From Meghimatium bilineatum (taxonomy: Eukaryota; Mollusca; Gastropoda; Stylommatophora; Philomycidae): 64,000 nt of DNA. The position numbers were made by a program, and so were the translations under genes. This document shows, one piece after another, positions 32,619 through 42,849 of this stretch (within the stretch, counting starts at the first letter, position 1; the number at the start of each line of letters is the position of its first letter). The stretch is taken from positions 6,559,747 to 6,623,746 of the forward strand of contig CM067312.1 in NCBI GenBank assembly GCA_034231615.1. The letters run 5' to 3'. The notes beneath the pieces were generated by a model. That model ran no database searches. It saw only the letters and a program-made list of their open reading frames with translations, and was not told where the DNA came from.

Positions 32619-35447
32619 TTAGAATCTTTCCTTCATTGGATGGCTTGGCATACACTGAAACTTTTCTGCTTGAATTAGTACTTTTGTGTCTCTGCGTTCG
32701 CCAAGTGTTTGCATTCTTCCCATTTTCTGCATCTCTGCTATGGGTGTTGATTTCATTGCTCCCAACATTATTCTAAGTGCCTGGTTTTGCACTTTATCTA
32801 GATCTTGTAATGTGGTGTTTGATGCAGGACACCACGCAGCTGAACCGTATTCCAGGTGTGGTCTTATGCCTTGCTGGTAAACTTTACTGAGTATATTTCC
32901 ACTGGCTCCCCATGTGGTTCCACTTAGTTTTCTCAGGATAGCTAGCTTCCTCCTGGCTTTTGTTGTTGCTTTGTTTATGTGCTGCTTCCATGTCAGCTTA
33001 TCATCAAAAGTAACTCCGAGGTATGTGGGTTGTTTGTCTTCTTTCAAGAGCTCTCCATCTATCTTGATATGACCAGCTTTTTGTTTTGGTGAGAGGGTAA
33101 AGAGTGTAGTGCTGCACTTATCTGTGTTAATGCTGACGCACCATCTATTAGCCCATAAGGTTAGGGCATCGATAGCTCTTTGTATTTGTTTAGTGGCCAC
33201 TGTTGCATGTTCTTCCGTGCACCAGATCACCAGGTCGTCAGCATACATTGCCACTTTGATCCCGTGTGGTAGTTCAGCAACTAGGTCATTGATGTAAACC
33301 AAGAAAAGTGTGGGTGACAGGACTCCTCCCTGGGGGACTCCATGACGCAGTAGAACTTTCTTGCTCTTGCGACCATCTAATTGTACCCTGGCTCTTCTAT
33401 TATGCAGGTATGCTTTTACCCATTTGTACATTCTTGAGCTAACCCTGCAATTTCGCAATTTCTTTAGGAGCCCTTCTTTCCAGACCTTATCAAATGCTTT
33501 CCTGAGGTCTATCCATGCTGCTAGTACCAGTTTCTTTTCTTGGAAGGCATCCTCAATCTCTTGGGAGAGGTAGGTTGCCTGATCTTCAGTAGAGTAGCAC
33601 TGTCTGAAACCTGCTTGCTGTGATACCAGAAGGTTTTCACTTTCAAGGTACCACTGCATCCTAAGATTGATAATGCGTTCCATTGTTTTACATAGACAGC
33701 TTGTGAGGCTGATGGGCCTGTAGTTGGAGACTGTGTTGCCATCTTTTCCTGATTTGAGGAGTGGTATCATTATTGCTTCTCTCCACGCCTGTGGTACATT
33801 ACCTGTGGACCAGCTTGTGTTAAAGATCTGCAGTAGCTTTGCTCTTGCTGCACTTCCCAGGTTTCTAATCATTTCATTGGACACTCCATCAGCTCCAGGG
33901 GACTTTTTCATTTTCAATTTGGATATTGCATGCTCCAGTTCTCTCATTGTGATTGGTGCCTCCATGACTTCAGGTATAGGTTCACCTTGTCCAATGTTTT
34001 GCTGGTTCTCTCGAACCTCCTGTTGTTTGTCTGGGCTGACTTTGACGTTATTGTCTTCTGCAAAGGAATCTGCAAAGTAATCAGCTGCATGTTTACCTGT
34101 TAAAATGTTACTATCTTTATAAAGTGTGATCCTGGTATTTCTCCCTGTACCTTCATCATTTAGTTGTTTTACAAGTTTCCATAATTTCCTAGTATCTCTT
34201 TCTAGGTTCAGCGACTCTGTTTTTTCTTTCCAGCTGCTCCGTCTGGCTTGTAACTTGGCTCTTTGAAATTTAGCCTTTGTTTGCTGATATTTGTTGTGAT
34301 GTTCTTGGCTAGGTCTGTTCTCAGCCTGCTGTCTAGATGTTTCCATCTCATTTTGCAGCTTTTCCAGTTCATCATTCCAGTAGGGTTTGTAGTTTTTGCG
34401 TGCCCCCCTGGGTATGGTTTTACTAGCAGCATGTAGTATACATCTATTAAATTCACTCACTGCTCTATTGATGTCTTTGTCCAAGTTCATGTCCTTAGCT
34501 AGAACACTGGTTAAATGCTGGTACATTTTCCAGTCTGCCCTCTTATAGTTCCACCTAGTGAGCGTGCTGCTGTCCTTGGTAAATTCATTGTGGATTTCCA
34601 GAAATACTGGTCTGTGGTCACTACCTCCAAGCTGCTTTCCAACAACACGTGTGATGTTCCATTCCAAGCCTGGTGAGTGGAATGCTAGGTCTGGTGTAGA
34701 GGTGGTGTGCCATGCTCTCGAGTAGAAGGTTGGCGAGTCTGCTGGCTGGTTAATAAGGATGAGATTATTTTCATCCTGCCAGCTCTCAAGTTCCTCACCT
34801 CTCTTGTCGATATGATCGTAGCCCCAGCTCTGAGAGTGGCTGTTGAAGTCACCACACACCATAAGTCTCTCTTTGTCTGGAATTGTGTCTAGTGCCAATG
34901 GTTTATCATTTGGGCAGTAGTAGTTCAGGAGATGGAATTCTGCACTATCTGTTTTTAGTTGGAGCATCTGGTATTCTGCCCCTTCCATATATACTTCAAG
35001 CTGACATGCGCTGATATTGTTTTTAACAAGTGTCAGAATTCCACCCTTTCGCCTGTCCTTTCGGTCAGATCGGTAGCACTGGTAGCCTCTGATTTTGAAG
35101 GCTATGTCGCTGCTGAGGTGTGTTTCTTGGATACAGCATATGTTAACTTGTTCTTCACTGAGGACATTTTCAAGTTCCAATTTTTTGCTGTATCCATCTC
35201 TTTTACTGTTGACACCCTCAGCATTCCAGTGCATTATTTTTATTGGTCGTTTGTTTGTTTGGCCAGTAGCTCTATTCCCTTGCCTCCTGGCTCCTCGGGG
35301 CAATTGAGAAGGACTTCCAGTAACTGAGGTTGGGCCCTTTCGAGGTATAGGGCCCGGCACCATCCCTGCCTGAACGTCCGCCACAGGGCAGGCACCATAA
35401 CTATTTATAGATGTAGACATGTTTCCATTGTGTTTTGTGCGTGGCAT
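32619..35447 (-). CDS. LINE ORF: endonuclease and reverse transcriptase
   Basis: A 942-codon frame encodes the pol protein of a non-LTR retrotransposon. An APE-type endonuclease comes first, with WNAEGVNSK, IQETHLS, the VCGDFNSHSQSWG block and SDHRPVF. The reverse transcriptase follows, with NYRPISLTS, AAWIDLRKAFDKVW, GVPQGGVLSPTLFLVYINDL, the catalytic AMYADDLVIW and TYLGVTFDDKLTW. It starts at the first ATG after about 165 bp of leader. It ends at TAA (32619-32621), which a second fossil of the same family at 30516-30518 reads as CAA. The stop therefore looks like a recent C-to-T change cutting off the RNase H part. No separate ORF1 is visible upstream. Confidence 0.95.
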   Translation of the reverse strand: MPRTKHNGNMSTSINSYGACPVADVQAGMVPGPIPRKGPTSVTGSPSQLPRGARRQGNRATGQTNKRPIKIMHWNAEGVNSKRDGYSKKLELENVLSEEQVNICCIQETHLSSDIAFKIRGYQCYRSDRKDRRKGGILTLVKNNISACQLEVYMEGAEYQMLQLKTDSAEFHLLNYYCPNDKPLALDTIPDKERLMVCGDFNSHSQSWGYDHIDKRGEELESWQDENNLILINQPADSPTFYSRAWHTTSTPDLAFHSPGLEWNITRVVGKQLGGSDHRPVFLEIHNEFTKDSSTLTRWNYKRADWKMYQHLTSVLAKDMNLDKDINRAVSEFNRCILHAASKTIPRGARKNYKPYWNDELEKLQNEMETSRQQAENRPSQEHHNKYQQTKAKFQRAKLQARRSSWKEKTESLNLERDTRKLWKLVKQLNDEGTGRNTRITLYKDSNILTGKHAADYFADSFAEDNNVKVSPDKQQEVRENQQNIGQGEPIPEVMEAPITMRELEHAISKLKMKKSPGADGVSNEMIRNLGSAARAKLLQIFNTSWSTGNVPQAWREAIMIPLLKSGKDGNTVSNYRPISLTSCLCKTMERIINLRMQWYLESENLLVSQQAGFRQCYSTEDQATYLSQEIEDAFQEKKLVLAAWIDLRKAFDKVWKEGLLKKLRNCRVSSRMYKWVKAYLHNRRARVQLDGRKSKKVLLRHGVPQGGVLSPTLFLVYINDLVAELPHGIKVAMYADDLVIWCTEEHATVATKQIQRAIDALTLWANRWCVSINTDKCSTTLFTLSPKQKAGHIKIDGELLKEDKQPTYLGVTFDDKLTWKQHINKATTKARRKLAILRKLSGTTWGASGNILSKVYQQGIRPHLEYGSAAWCPASNTTLQDLDKVQNQALRIMLGAMKSTPIAEMQKMGRMQTLGERRDTKVLIQAEKFQCMPSHPMKERF

Positions 35448-35613
35448 CCTGATTATCTGTGCGCCTTTTGGCTGGATGCCTCCGTCTTCAGCACTCTGCT
35501 TACTAGGGCAGGACTATGGTCCTGCTCGAGTGGGACTGCCCGACCAGTCTTAGTTTCCAGCCCCTGATGGCTGAACTAAGCCCCATCACCTCTGCACGGT
35601 GCTGGTCTCGATG

Positions 35614-35985
35614 GAGTATAAGCAGTTGTTTCAGGATCCCTCTGTTTCTCGTACCCTGTGAGAGCCTCAATATAAGCAGTTGTTTCAGGATCCCTCTGTT
35701 TCTCGTACCCTGTGAGAGTCTCAATATAAGCAGTTGTTTCAGGATCCCTCTGTTTCTCGTACCCTGTGAGAGCCTCAATATAAGCAGTTGTTTCAGGATC
35801 CCTCTGTTTCTCGTACCCTGTGAGAGTCTCAATATAAGCAGTTGTTTCAGGATCCCTCTGTTTCTCGTACCCTGTGAGAGCCTCAATATAAGCAGTTGTT
35901 TCAGGATCCCTCTGTTTCTCGTACCCTGTGAGAGCCTCAATATAAGCAGTTGTTTCAGGATCCCTCTGTTACTCATCATACCTAT
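35614..35985. repeat. 54-bp array, right part
   Basis: Seven copies of the same unit as 31135-31560. The copies here all carry the aggatccctctg variant, whereas the left part mixes aggatccc and aggattcc. Confidence 0.95.
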
Positions 35986-35999
35986 GAATGTGGTCTAGC

Positions 36000-36220
36000 A
36001 GCTTGAGTCTTCTATGACCAATGGGACAGACCAATGGGACATTATAGTTGGAATCTTGATCCTTTGGAAGACCTTGGTTTTAGTAATTTGTTCCTCGCCA
36101 CTTGAAGTTCACACGATCTGGAACAACTGGCTGTTGATCGACAAGCATGGAGAGTTATGACCTCTGCCCTATGTGGCAAGCTTGGCATAAAAAGAAAATG
36201 ATGATGACTTTAAGTTCAGA
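36000..36220 (+). mobile_element. LINE 3' terminus
   Basis: Translates as LEQLAVDRQAWRVMTSALCG and ends in an aaaatgatgatgac stretch. This equals the last codons of the 5.7-6.5 kb fragment family. Confidence 0.5.
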
Positions 36221-36279
36221 ATTTTACGCAGGCAAAAAAATCATTAAAATATTGATAAATGGAATAAGAACAAAAACGG

Positions 36280-36470
36280 TTTCATATTTCCAGTTTCATA
36301 TTTCTAGTTTCATATTCAAAAGATCTTTGATATCCTGTAACCATTGATGTCTTAGGCAGCCTCTTGTTCTCTTTCCTGGAACCATTTCATCCATGATTAA
36401 TCTTCTAAACCATTTTGTCTTTTCATATGTCCAAAATTTGTTAGATTGCATTTTTGGAGTTTATGGAGCC
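36280..36470 (-). mobile_element. LINE 3' fragment
   Basis: The minus strand reads KTKWFRRLIMDEMVPGKRTR and GCLRHQWLQDIKDLL, the 'I.G.I.GKR.RG..R..WL.DI' segment typical of the ends of RTE-like elements. Confidence 0.5.
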
Positions 36471-36764
36471 ACTCTTATTCTATGTTTGAGGATTTACAGA
36501 TACCTGTATTGGATCACATTTCAGTCCGTGATAGAACCTTTCTACAGCATTTCAATTCAAATGTTATTTTCTTCTTACAAGCATAACAATACAATAAAAG
36601 ACACAGATAACAAGGATGCATTTTATCACCCAGCGTATCATGCAGGTGCCACATCAACAGAGTACAGTTATGTCATTTCTGCTATCTAACATTACGATGG
36701 AGGTGTCACTTTTTTTTATGTCCTTAGTATGTTAACATACATTACAACAACAAAGGTTCTCGTA

Positions 36765-37035
36765 TACTAACTGCAGAGTTGAAAGAAGCTATACAACACT
36801 TGAAATACAATAAATCTGAACCAGATAAAAAGGAGGAATAAGAAGTAATGGCGGATTACGACAAAAATAACTACCAAAATACTAAATGACATCTACAACA
36901 GTGGCGATATTCCATCCAATTTATTGCAATTAATCTTCATAGTTTTACAGAAAAAATCTGGTGTAGTAGAATGTGAAGACCACCAAACAATCAGCATCAT
37001 GAGCCAGACGATAAAGATCCTACTTCTTGTAATCA
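36765..37035 (+). mobile_element. LINE fragment from the start of the RT domain
   Basis: Reads ILTAELKEAIQHLKYNKSEP, then a frame with YNSGDIPSNLL-like and EDHQTISIMSQTIKILL-like sequence, equal to the 'EV..A...LK..K.PG.D' to 'E...R.ISL.S...KI' region. Broken by frameshifts. It lies immediately downstream of THOC2 exon 9. Confidence 0.55.
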
Positions 37036-37190
37036 TGAGATGAATATTAGGAAATGATGCTGCTGCTGAGCTTGTGTAAAACCTACTTGTGTTGGCAAAT
37101 ATTTCTTCTTCAATTTGTTTTCCTGTTTCATGTCTTACCATAGGAAACAGAACTAAAGAAAGAAATAATATAGGCTCTTAAATATATTAC

Positions 37191-37537
37191 CTCTATCATC
37201 AATTTGTCTGGGAGAAGGTTCTGCACTGCGGCGGTGGGAGGTTGACGGGACAATTCCTGATCTGTCATCACGCTCAATGTCCTTCATCTTGGCTGCATAT
37301 CTCTCTTCTTCCTTGGCGGAAGCCTCACGCTCCTTTCGTTCCCTCTTCTCTTCTTTGGCCTTCTCTCTGGCTGCTTTACTGGCCTCCTTATCTTTCCGGT
37401 CACTTTTTCTCTGCCTCTCATCTCTTGGAATTTTCTGCTCTTTGTGTCTGAGTGTGTCATCTGGCACATCCAAATTTGTCTGTCTCATTCCATGGTGATG
37501 CAGGGAATCGGGGCTCTCTTGCACTTCCTTCTTGATA
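37191..37537 (-). CDS. THOC2: THOC2 exon 9 (long charged exon)
   Basis: This is the longest exon here, 347 bp, with phase 2 in and phase 1 out. It encodes about 116 residues. The start is SIKKEVQESPDSLHHHGMRQ; the middle is dominated by RDERQRKSDRKDKEASKAAR and EKRERKEREASAKEEER; the end is SAEPSPRQIDDRG. The acceptor ends gactag and the donor is gtaata. The KE/RE-rich middle should form a charged helix or disordered segment, as in the THOC2 tail. The complementary strand is also open by chance because of the codon composition. Confidence 0.88.
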
Positions 37538-37554
37538 CTAGTCAAATACACAAG

Positions 37555-38345
37555 AGAAGAACAAATACATTCCTGTTGGTTGCTATACTAAAAGCAACAC
37601 ACAATTATATTGATAGGAGCAAAGCACATTTCTATTGGTAGATAACAAAGCAAACTGTGCTATATTTACAATTGCTGCTATTATCAGGTCAGCCCAAATT
37701 TAATTTTAATTGCTATATTTAAAACAACCCACAATTTTATTGGTTGAAATTATAAAATCAACTCCCATTTCTATTGGTTATTATCTAACAAAAACACATT
37801 TCTATTGGTTGCTACATAAGTGCAATCAACATTTTTATTTATTGCTATTATCCCACATTTCTATTCTTCTGCGTTCAGCAACTGCGGTCATGTTATATTG
37901 TCAGGGCCATTGTCAAAACGAAGTCCACCATCTTCTCCAGCGGCTGCCCCATAGCTTTTGCCTCAAGTCTGTATCCTCTGGCCAGGTCTGTTGTCTCTGC
38001 TCTTTGTATGTTGAGCAGTCCTGAAGTATGTGTTCCAGATCCACATGGACATTCATCTGTGTATGAGATCCTCAATCGGTAACTGCCACATTTTATATTG
38101 GCTGCTACCATTAGGTCATCCACATTTCTAATGGTTGCTACCAACAAATCAGCATACATTTCCATTGGCTGCCATCAAGAAATCAACCTACATTTTCACT
38201 GGTTGCTATCACACAACCATCCTGCATTTATTGGTTAATTATTGGTTATCATCAAAGCCACTCACATTTCTATTGGTTACAATCATCAAAGCAACCTACA
38301 TTTCTATTGGTTACTATCATCAAAGCAACCAATATTTCTAGTACA
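37555..38345. repeat. Degenerate 'ttctattggttgctat' array split by a LINE piece
   Basis: The unit of about 28-35 bp contains acatttctattggttgctat and caaccca. Copies on both sides of the LINE fragment at 37866-38090. Confidence 0.82.
37866..38090 (-). mobile_element. 3' fragment of another RNase H-type LINE
   Basis: The minus frame has YRLRISYTDECPCGSGTHTS, then LEAKAMGQPLEKMVDFVLT. This equals the terminal CxCG...H zinc-knuckle and KLWG...L..T..FI region of RNase H LINEs. The 3' end is ctgaacgcagaagaa. It sits inside a degenerate 'tttctattggttgctat' array that continues on both sides. Confidence 0.72.
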
Positions 38346-38754
38346 GCAGGTAATAATAATCAACAAGCTCATCTTTATCAGAGGTTTTCTTGTGGGAATG
38401 TTTTATAATGGAGAATACAATAAACATGAATAGTGACATGAGGGATAGGGGGGGGGGGGGTCAGAAAGTAATGCACCACATTATTTTCTCAGCTAATAAT
38501 GGAGATAAAATATGAACATTTGCACACCTCAAATTGGAATATTCCGATTATGTGTACAAAATTGCATATTATTGTACAACCGCACTGAAACATTATAATG
38601 GCACTCCTCAACAACTTGTGTTACAAATAGGGAATTGTGATAGAATCCCTCATAATGGAGAAAGAAACTTGTGAATATTCACAAACGCCTGTGTACTGTA
38701 TATGGAAGTTGCACAGTTGATTAAAAACAGTTAGTCACTGGGCTCAGAAGATTG
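38346..38754. other. Intron with a 12-13-base G run
   Basis: The G run near 38449 is followed by tcagaaagtaatgcaccac, which resembles some mariner termini. No partner end was found. Confidence 0.3.
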
Positions 38755-39015
38755 ATGAACTAAAAGAGATCCAGTGGGAGTGTAAGAATGTCTGCTACAA
38801 GAGAGATCCAGTGGGAGTGTAAGAATGTCTGCTACAAGAGAGATCCAGTGGGAGTGTAAGAAAGTCTCTGCTACAAGAGAGATCCAATGGGAGTGTAAGA
38901 ATGTCTCTGCTACAAGAGAGACCCAATGGGAGTGTAAGAATATCTTTGCTACAAGAGATCCAGTGGGAGTGTAAGAATGTCTCTGTTACAAGAGAGATCC
39001 AGTGGGAGTGTAAGA
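38755..39015. repeat. Array of a SINE tail segment
   Basis: Seven copies of a 38-44-bp unit with ctacaagagagatccagtgg and gagtgtaagaatgtct. This is the 3' portion of SINE family A, subfamily 2 (compare gagtttgagaatg). The last copy continues into gaatgaatgc, the SINE's end. Confidence 0.88.
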
Positions 39016-39271
39016 ATGAATGCCTAAAAAAACTGTGACGAGTAAAAATATAATAAAAAAAGAGAGTGAAAATGAGAAGTTAAAAAAAAATTAGATGGAT
39101 AATAAAATGATTGTTAAAAAAAATTAGAGAGGGAGATTAAAATGATAGTTTATAACAAAAATTAAGGAAGAGCACACAAAAAAGAGATAATGATTGAAAA
39201 GTTTTTTTTTTTAAAGAATTTAATATGAGTGTTAAGTATATTTGACATTTGAAATTGTAAAAGAATGTCAC

Positions 39272-39458
39272 CTGGCTCCATTTGTCTCCAAAGAATTAGC
39301 AGCTCTAGCCTTGGTCTCCTTCTTCTCCCTGACTTCTTTCTTATCAATTGCTCTGTCTTTCTTTTCTCTAGGCACTCCATCTATTCCTAGACTTCTGTCT
39401 TTTCTATCATCTCTGCCATCTCTCGGGGAAATCTCCTGTTTGGTATCTTTTATTCTCA
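39272..39458 (-). CDS. THOC2: THOC2 exon 8 (charged tail)
   Basis: This is a 187-bp exon with phase 1 in and phase 2 out. It encodes a lysine-, arginine-, aspartate- and glutamate-rich stretch: RIKDTKQEISPRDGRDDRKD, GVPREKKDRAIDKK, then KKETKARAANSLETNGA. The acceptor ends tttag and the donor is gtgaca. Low-complexity, probably disordered KE/KD-rich sequence is typical of the THOC2 C-terminus. The carried-over G plus the first two bases gives a valine, which keeps the frame open. Confidence 0.85.
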
Positions 39459-40139
39459 CTAAATAAGGAGAAAAAGTGCTGATGTTGAAGGTACTTGCAT
39501 ATTATGACCATGACAGACCTATCAGCAACAAAATTATCCAACCTGGCAATCACATCATTTGTTGCAAATTTACCATCACAATTCAAGCAACCTGACCACA
39601 CTTCTATTTTATAAAATACATCAAGTCAATGCAATATTTATCATAATTTTTACAACACCTGAAGAAGTGCAACCATACAATGCAATCTCCAATCATACAA
39701 TCAGTGATTCTACTTCTGCCCATGTTACCAGTCTCTAATGTTAAACCAGCTCAATTGTACATCCCAAGTTGAACAATTGATAATGAAGTTTTGCTAATCA
39801 CTGATAACACACACAACACACAGATACACACACTGCACAGATACACATACATTATGTCAGTTACCAATGACTAACACATTAACCCGTTTCAAGTTTCACC
39901 TGATGGATTGTAGTTCTGTTGCAGTTATTTCTGCTAAAAAAGGCGTAGGAAGTGAATATATTTTCTTTGTGTGCTATTCAATAAATGGATTTCCTCCTGA
40001 AAGCAATGGCAAACTACAGGAGTAATGTGCCTAGTAATTCTATTTTGAACACACATTTTGATCAATAAACATTGAAGAGGGCTGACTCCGTAACAACATC
40101 TTAACAAGATAGATGTATTTTTTAAAAATCATATAGACA
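39459..40139. other. Intron upstream of exon 8, nothing recognised
   Basis: Contains a short impure CA-rich stretch near 39805-39855. Confidence 0.45.
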
Positions 40140-40245
40140 TAACAGCATGGAAAGATTAATAGCTGAAGGCAGAGTTAATGGAAACGGGAAAAGGAGGCCC
40201 GAGATGACGATGGTGCAGTGATATATCAGATTGTTCTAGTTGATA
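40140..40245 (+). mobile_element. Short LINE 3' fragment
   Basis: Reads MERLIAEGRVNGNGKRRPEM, the 'M..LI.EGR..G.R.RGRP' position of RTE-like LINEs. About 100 bp only. Confidence 0.4.
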
Positions 40246-40497
40246 GTGAGGTTGATTACTATCACAGTGTTACAGCATGCCAGCTTTGACAACACTGCTG
40301 GACAGAATTAAATATTCCAAGTAAGAATTTCACACATGGCCGCTCCTTCAGTCAACCCAGCTGTAAATGGGTTCCAGACGCATGAGCTGGGTAAATTAAA
40401 TACAGCAAATGTTTTTATCAGCTTCTTTTACACGATAGCCAACCCCCTTCTGACTTCTTCATAGTAATCCCCGTTATTGTTGATAAGAGAACCAAGA

Positions 40498-40545
40498 TAT
40501 TCTTCTTCTTCATCATCGTTCATTCTCAAACTCCTGCTACCCTTA
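40498..40545 (-). mobile_element. SINE family A, severely 5'-truncated
   Basis: Only the 3' tail remains: ttcttcttcttcatcatcg followed by ttcattctcaaactcctgc. Confidence 0.6.
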
Positions 40546-40684
40546 GATAAAATGATGGATAGAACATGGAAAGAGCTGGAAGTAATATCTAAGCTAGGAC
40601 AAGATGGTGGAGGTTTATTGAGGACCTATGACCCTCAGGAAGCTGAAAGGTGTATAGATAGAATGTACTAGTCTTTTGGTTCTC

Positions 40685-40940
40685 TTGTCTTCTGCTTTTG
40701 TTCTCAAACTCCTGTAGATAAGCAGGATGCAGTCTAGAGAACTGAATGCGTTACGCCGTGGTTTGCAGTATAGCAATGATATCTGCATCTTTCTGCATGA
40801 CATATCCGAAATCAGAATGACTTCTGGGTCACTTTATCCTCTGTGGGCTGGGACAGTGACTTCAACCCAAAATGTCCTTAGTTGCTTCCTACGGCATGTG
40901 TGACAGTAACAGTGTTGCTATTCGTTGCTCCCCTCTTTAC
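40685..40940 (-). mobile_element. SINE family A
   Basis: Plus-strand landmarks ttgttctcaaactcctgtag, aagcaggatgcagtctagag, gacttctgggtcactttatc and cagtgttgctattcgttgct. Full copy. It lies just downstream of THOC2 exon 7. Confidence 0.78.
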
Positions 40941-41188
40941 ATATGTAAAGAACTTAACAGAAATCTCTGTGATGATAATGAAATAATTGCATTAATTGTG
41001 ATGATGCCTGTAGATAGAGGGGGGGGGGAAGAGTTGTGTCATTCCCAACGGCCGCGTAATCTCTGTAAAGGCCCACAGAAATCTCAATGACAGCAAAGAA
41101 CACTGTCTCTCATGTTTATCAACTGTTGCCAAAAGTTTCACTAAAAAACGCAACTTAACATTACTATAACACAGTGATCATTATTTAC

Positions 41189-41291
41189 CATCTGCATCTC
41201 CTCTCTTGGACACAAAGTTGCCTGAGATTCCTTCAGCCTGTCTCTGCTGCTGAGAGAGGTTCTGTGAGATGCTGTTGGCTGGCTTCTTTGC
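41189..41291 (-). CDS. THOC2: THOC2 exon 7 (start of the polar C-terminal tail)
   Basis: This is a 103-bp exon, phase 0 in and phase 1 out, with acceptor ctag and donor gtaaat. The 34 codons read AKKPANSISQNLSQQQRQ, then AEGISGNFVSKRGDAD. The tail of THOC2 diverges quickly between phyla, so support comes from phase continuity, good splice signals and clean coding content rather than from detailed similarity. About 8 kb of repeats separates it from exon 6. An extra alternative exon in between cannot be excluded. Confidence 0.8.
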
Positions 41292-41449
41292 CTAGATTAA
41301 ATATACATGAGAGGGAGAAGAATGATGATGTGGCTGTGAAACCATTAACTGTCTTCTAGTATTTCATCATGTTACACATGCCTAAAGGTTCTTACCTACA
41401 ATATTCTTCAAGTGTTTGGTAAAACACTGATATAAGTTGGGTTTTTTTT

Positions 41450-41700
41450 AGAAATTTGCTAAGTTCCACTTCAAATTTATTAGATAGGCAAGGTGGATCA
41501 TCTGGATGGTCAACTCTGATTTAGAACAACATGTTATCTTACAGTGGAGTCTTACAGTTAGTCTGCTGATGTGTGCAAACCATTTGATCTGTTGTCTCTT
41601 GATGTATTCTAAGATTGAGGTGGTGCTGGTTTTTTGTTGAATGTCCTCTATATTTATGGCTGCAAAAATGTCAAGCATGCTTGACTGGTTGGTTAGTTTT
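41450..41700 (-). mobile_element. LINE fragment
   Basis: The minus strand reads IFAAINIEDIQQKTSTTSIL and EYIKRQQIKWFAHISRL, the 'EDI......I...I..RQL.WFGHI.R' segment of RTE-like elements. Confidence 0.5.
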
Positions 41701-41714
41701 CAGGTTGGTGTACA

Positions 41715-41925
41715 GTGTATTGACACCTTATTGAAGACCTTACTTGAGGGTAAAGTCAAAGGGAAGCGAGCAAGAGGTAGGCAGAGATACACGTGGGAGA
41801 GTAACATCACATGATGGACAGGTTACAGTCTAGCAGAGCGCACCACCAAGACAAGAAACAGGAGATGTTGGAGATACGTTGCAGCCAACCTTCGCTGCGG
41901 AGACAGTACTTGATGATGATGACAG
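41715..41925 (+). mobile_element. LINE 3' end, same subfamily as 24 and 50 kb
   Basis: Nearly collinear with 23945-24152 and 50265-50455, from 'tgaagaccttact' through 'cagagcgcaccaccaag' to the gatgatgatgac end. It directly abuts the 37-bp array at 41925. Confidence 0.7.
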
Positions 41926-42245
41926 TGTACGGTACGAAACAAGTTTTCAGGTTGGTGTACAGTGTACAGTACGGAACAAGTTTTCAGGCTGGTGTCCTGT
42001 GTACAGTACGGAACAAGTTTTCAGGCTGGTGTCCTGTGTACAGTACGGAACAAGTTTTCAGGCTGGTGTCCTGTGTACAGTACGGAACAAGTTTTCAGGC
42101 TGGTGTCCTGTGTACAGTACGGAACAAGTTTTCAGGCTGGTGTCCTGTGTACAGTACGGAACAAGTTTTCAGGTTTGTGTCCTGTGTACAGTACGGAACA
42201 AGTTTTCAAGTTGGTGTACAGTGTACAGTACGGAACAAGTTTTCT
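41925..42245. repeat. 37-bp array, about 8.5 copies
   Basis: The unit includes gtacagtacggaacaagttt and caggctggtgtcctgt. Since 37 is not a multiple of three, all three plus frames pass through it open. Confidence 0.95.
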
Positions 42246-42324
42246 TGCACAGCTGGCCTATTATCAATACGGATATAGATGTCAACTATTCAGTTAAAGT
42301 GGCAAAACACTGAACATATTAGTT

Positions 42325-42470
42325 GCCATGCTGAAATTTGATGTGTCAGGCCATTTACGCAAATAAAATGACAACACAATGCAACTCAGTTCTGTAGACT
42401 ACATCCTACTGGAAATCTAGTATAACAATTATCCTGCTACAAGTGAGATCTAGTGGGAGTTGAGAACAAA
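42325..42470 (+). mobile_element. SINE family A, subfamily 2
   Basis: Reads gctgaaatttgatgtgtcag, gcaaataaaatgacaacac, ctacatcctactggaaatct and gtgggagttgagaac. Confidence 0.7.
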
Positions 42471-42696
42471 CAAAAACAGAGGCCAGTTGAAGGGTATGTT
42501 TCTTCTTCTGTGTCTATGTACAGAATGCAGGACCTGGAAATGGTGAATGAAATTGCCAAAAATGAGAGGCATATAGGAATCAGGAGAAGAGATCAACCAA
42601 CACATAACAACAATAGTCAATTACCACATGCTGAAAAAAAATAATGAATATGATCACATATGAATGTGTCTGGAGTGCAACGATATCTCATGACTT

Positions 42697-42758
42697 CTGC
42701 TACGCTCATTCTCCAACCCGCAGATTAGCAGGATGTAGTCCAGAGAACACCTTATTGA
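42697..42758 (-). mobile_element. SINE family A, partial 3' end
   Basis: Contains cgctcattctccaacccg and cagattagcaggatgtagtc, the 3' segment only. Confidence 0.55.
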
Positions 42759-42849
42759 CTAGCCAAGGAGATATAACTTCAAAACTAAACATACAAACAT
42801 CAGTTTGCTTTGATAAACCCATAACTATGAAAGCTCATTAAAAAAAAGA

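Larger units (their letters stand above)
31561..35613 (-). mobile_element. Near-intact RNase H-bearing LINE with (GAA)n tail
   Basis: About 4.05 kb, containing the two ORFs listed separately. The 3' end runs past the stop into a tail of GAA repeats at 31561-31577. The same 54-bp tandem array flanks the element on both sides. Left flank ...tataagcagtt and right flank tataagcagttg repeat the same ten or so bases, consistent with a target-site duplication, though the repeated flanks make this ambiguous. One in-frame stop is the only obvious lesion in about 1,280 codons, so the copy is young. It sits antisense to nothing; it shares the orientation of THOC2. Confidence 0.9.

Noticed and set aside
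37242-37498. Plus-strand open frames opposite exon 9
   Set aside because: They are shadows of the lysine- and glutamate-rich coding exon on the minus strand.
38446-38490. Possible mariner end (tcagaaagtaatgcaccac) after a G run
   Set aside because: No second inverted end or transposase remnant was found nearby, so support is too thin.
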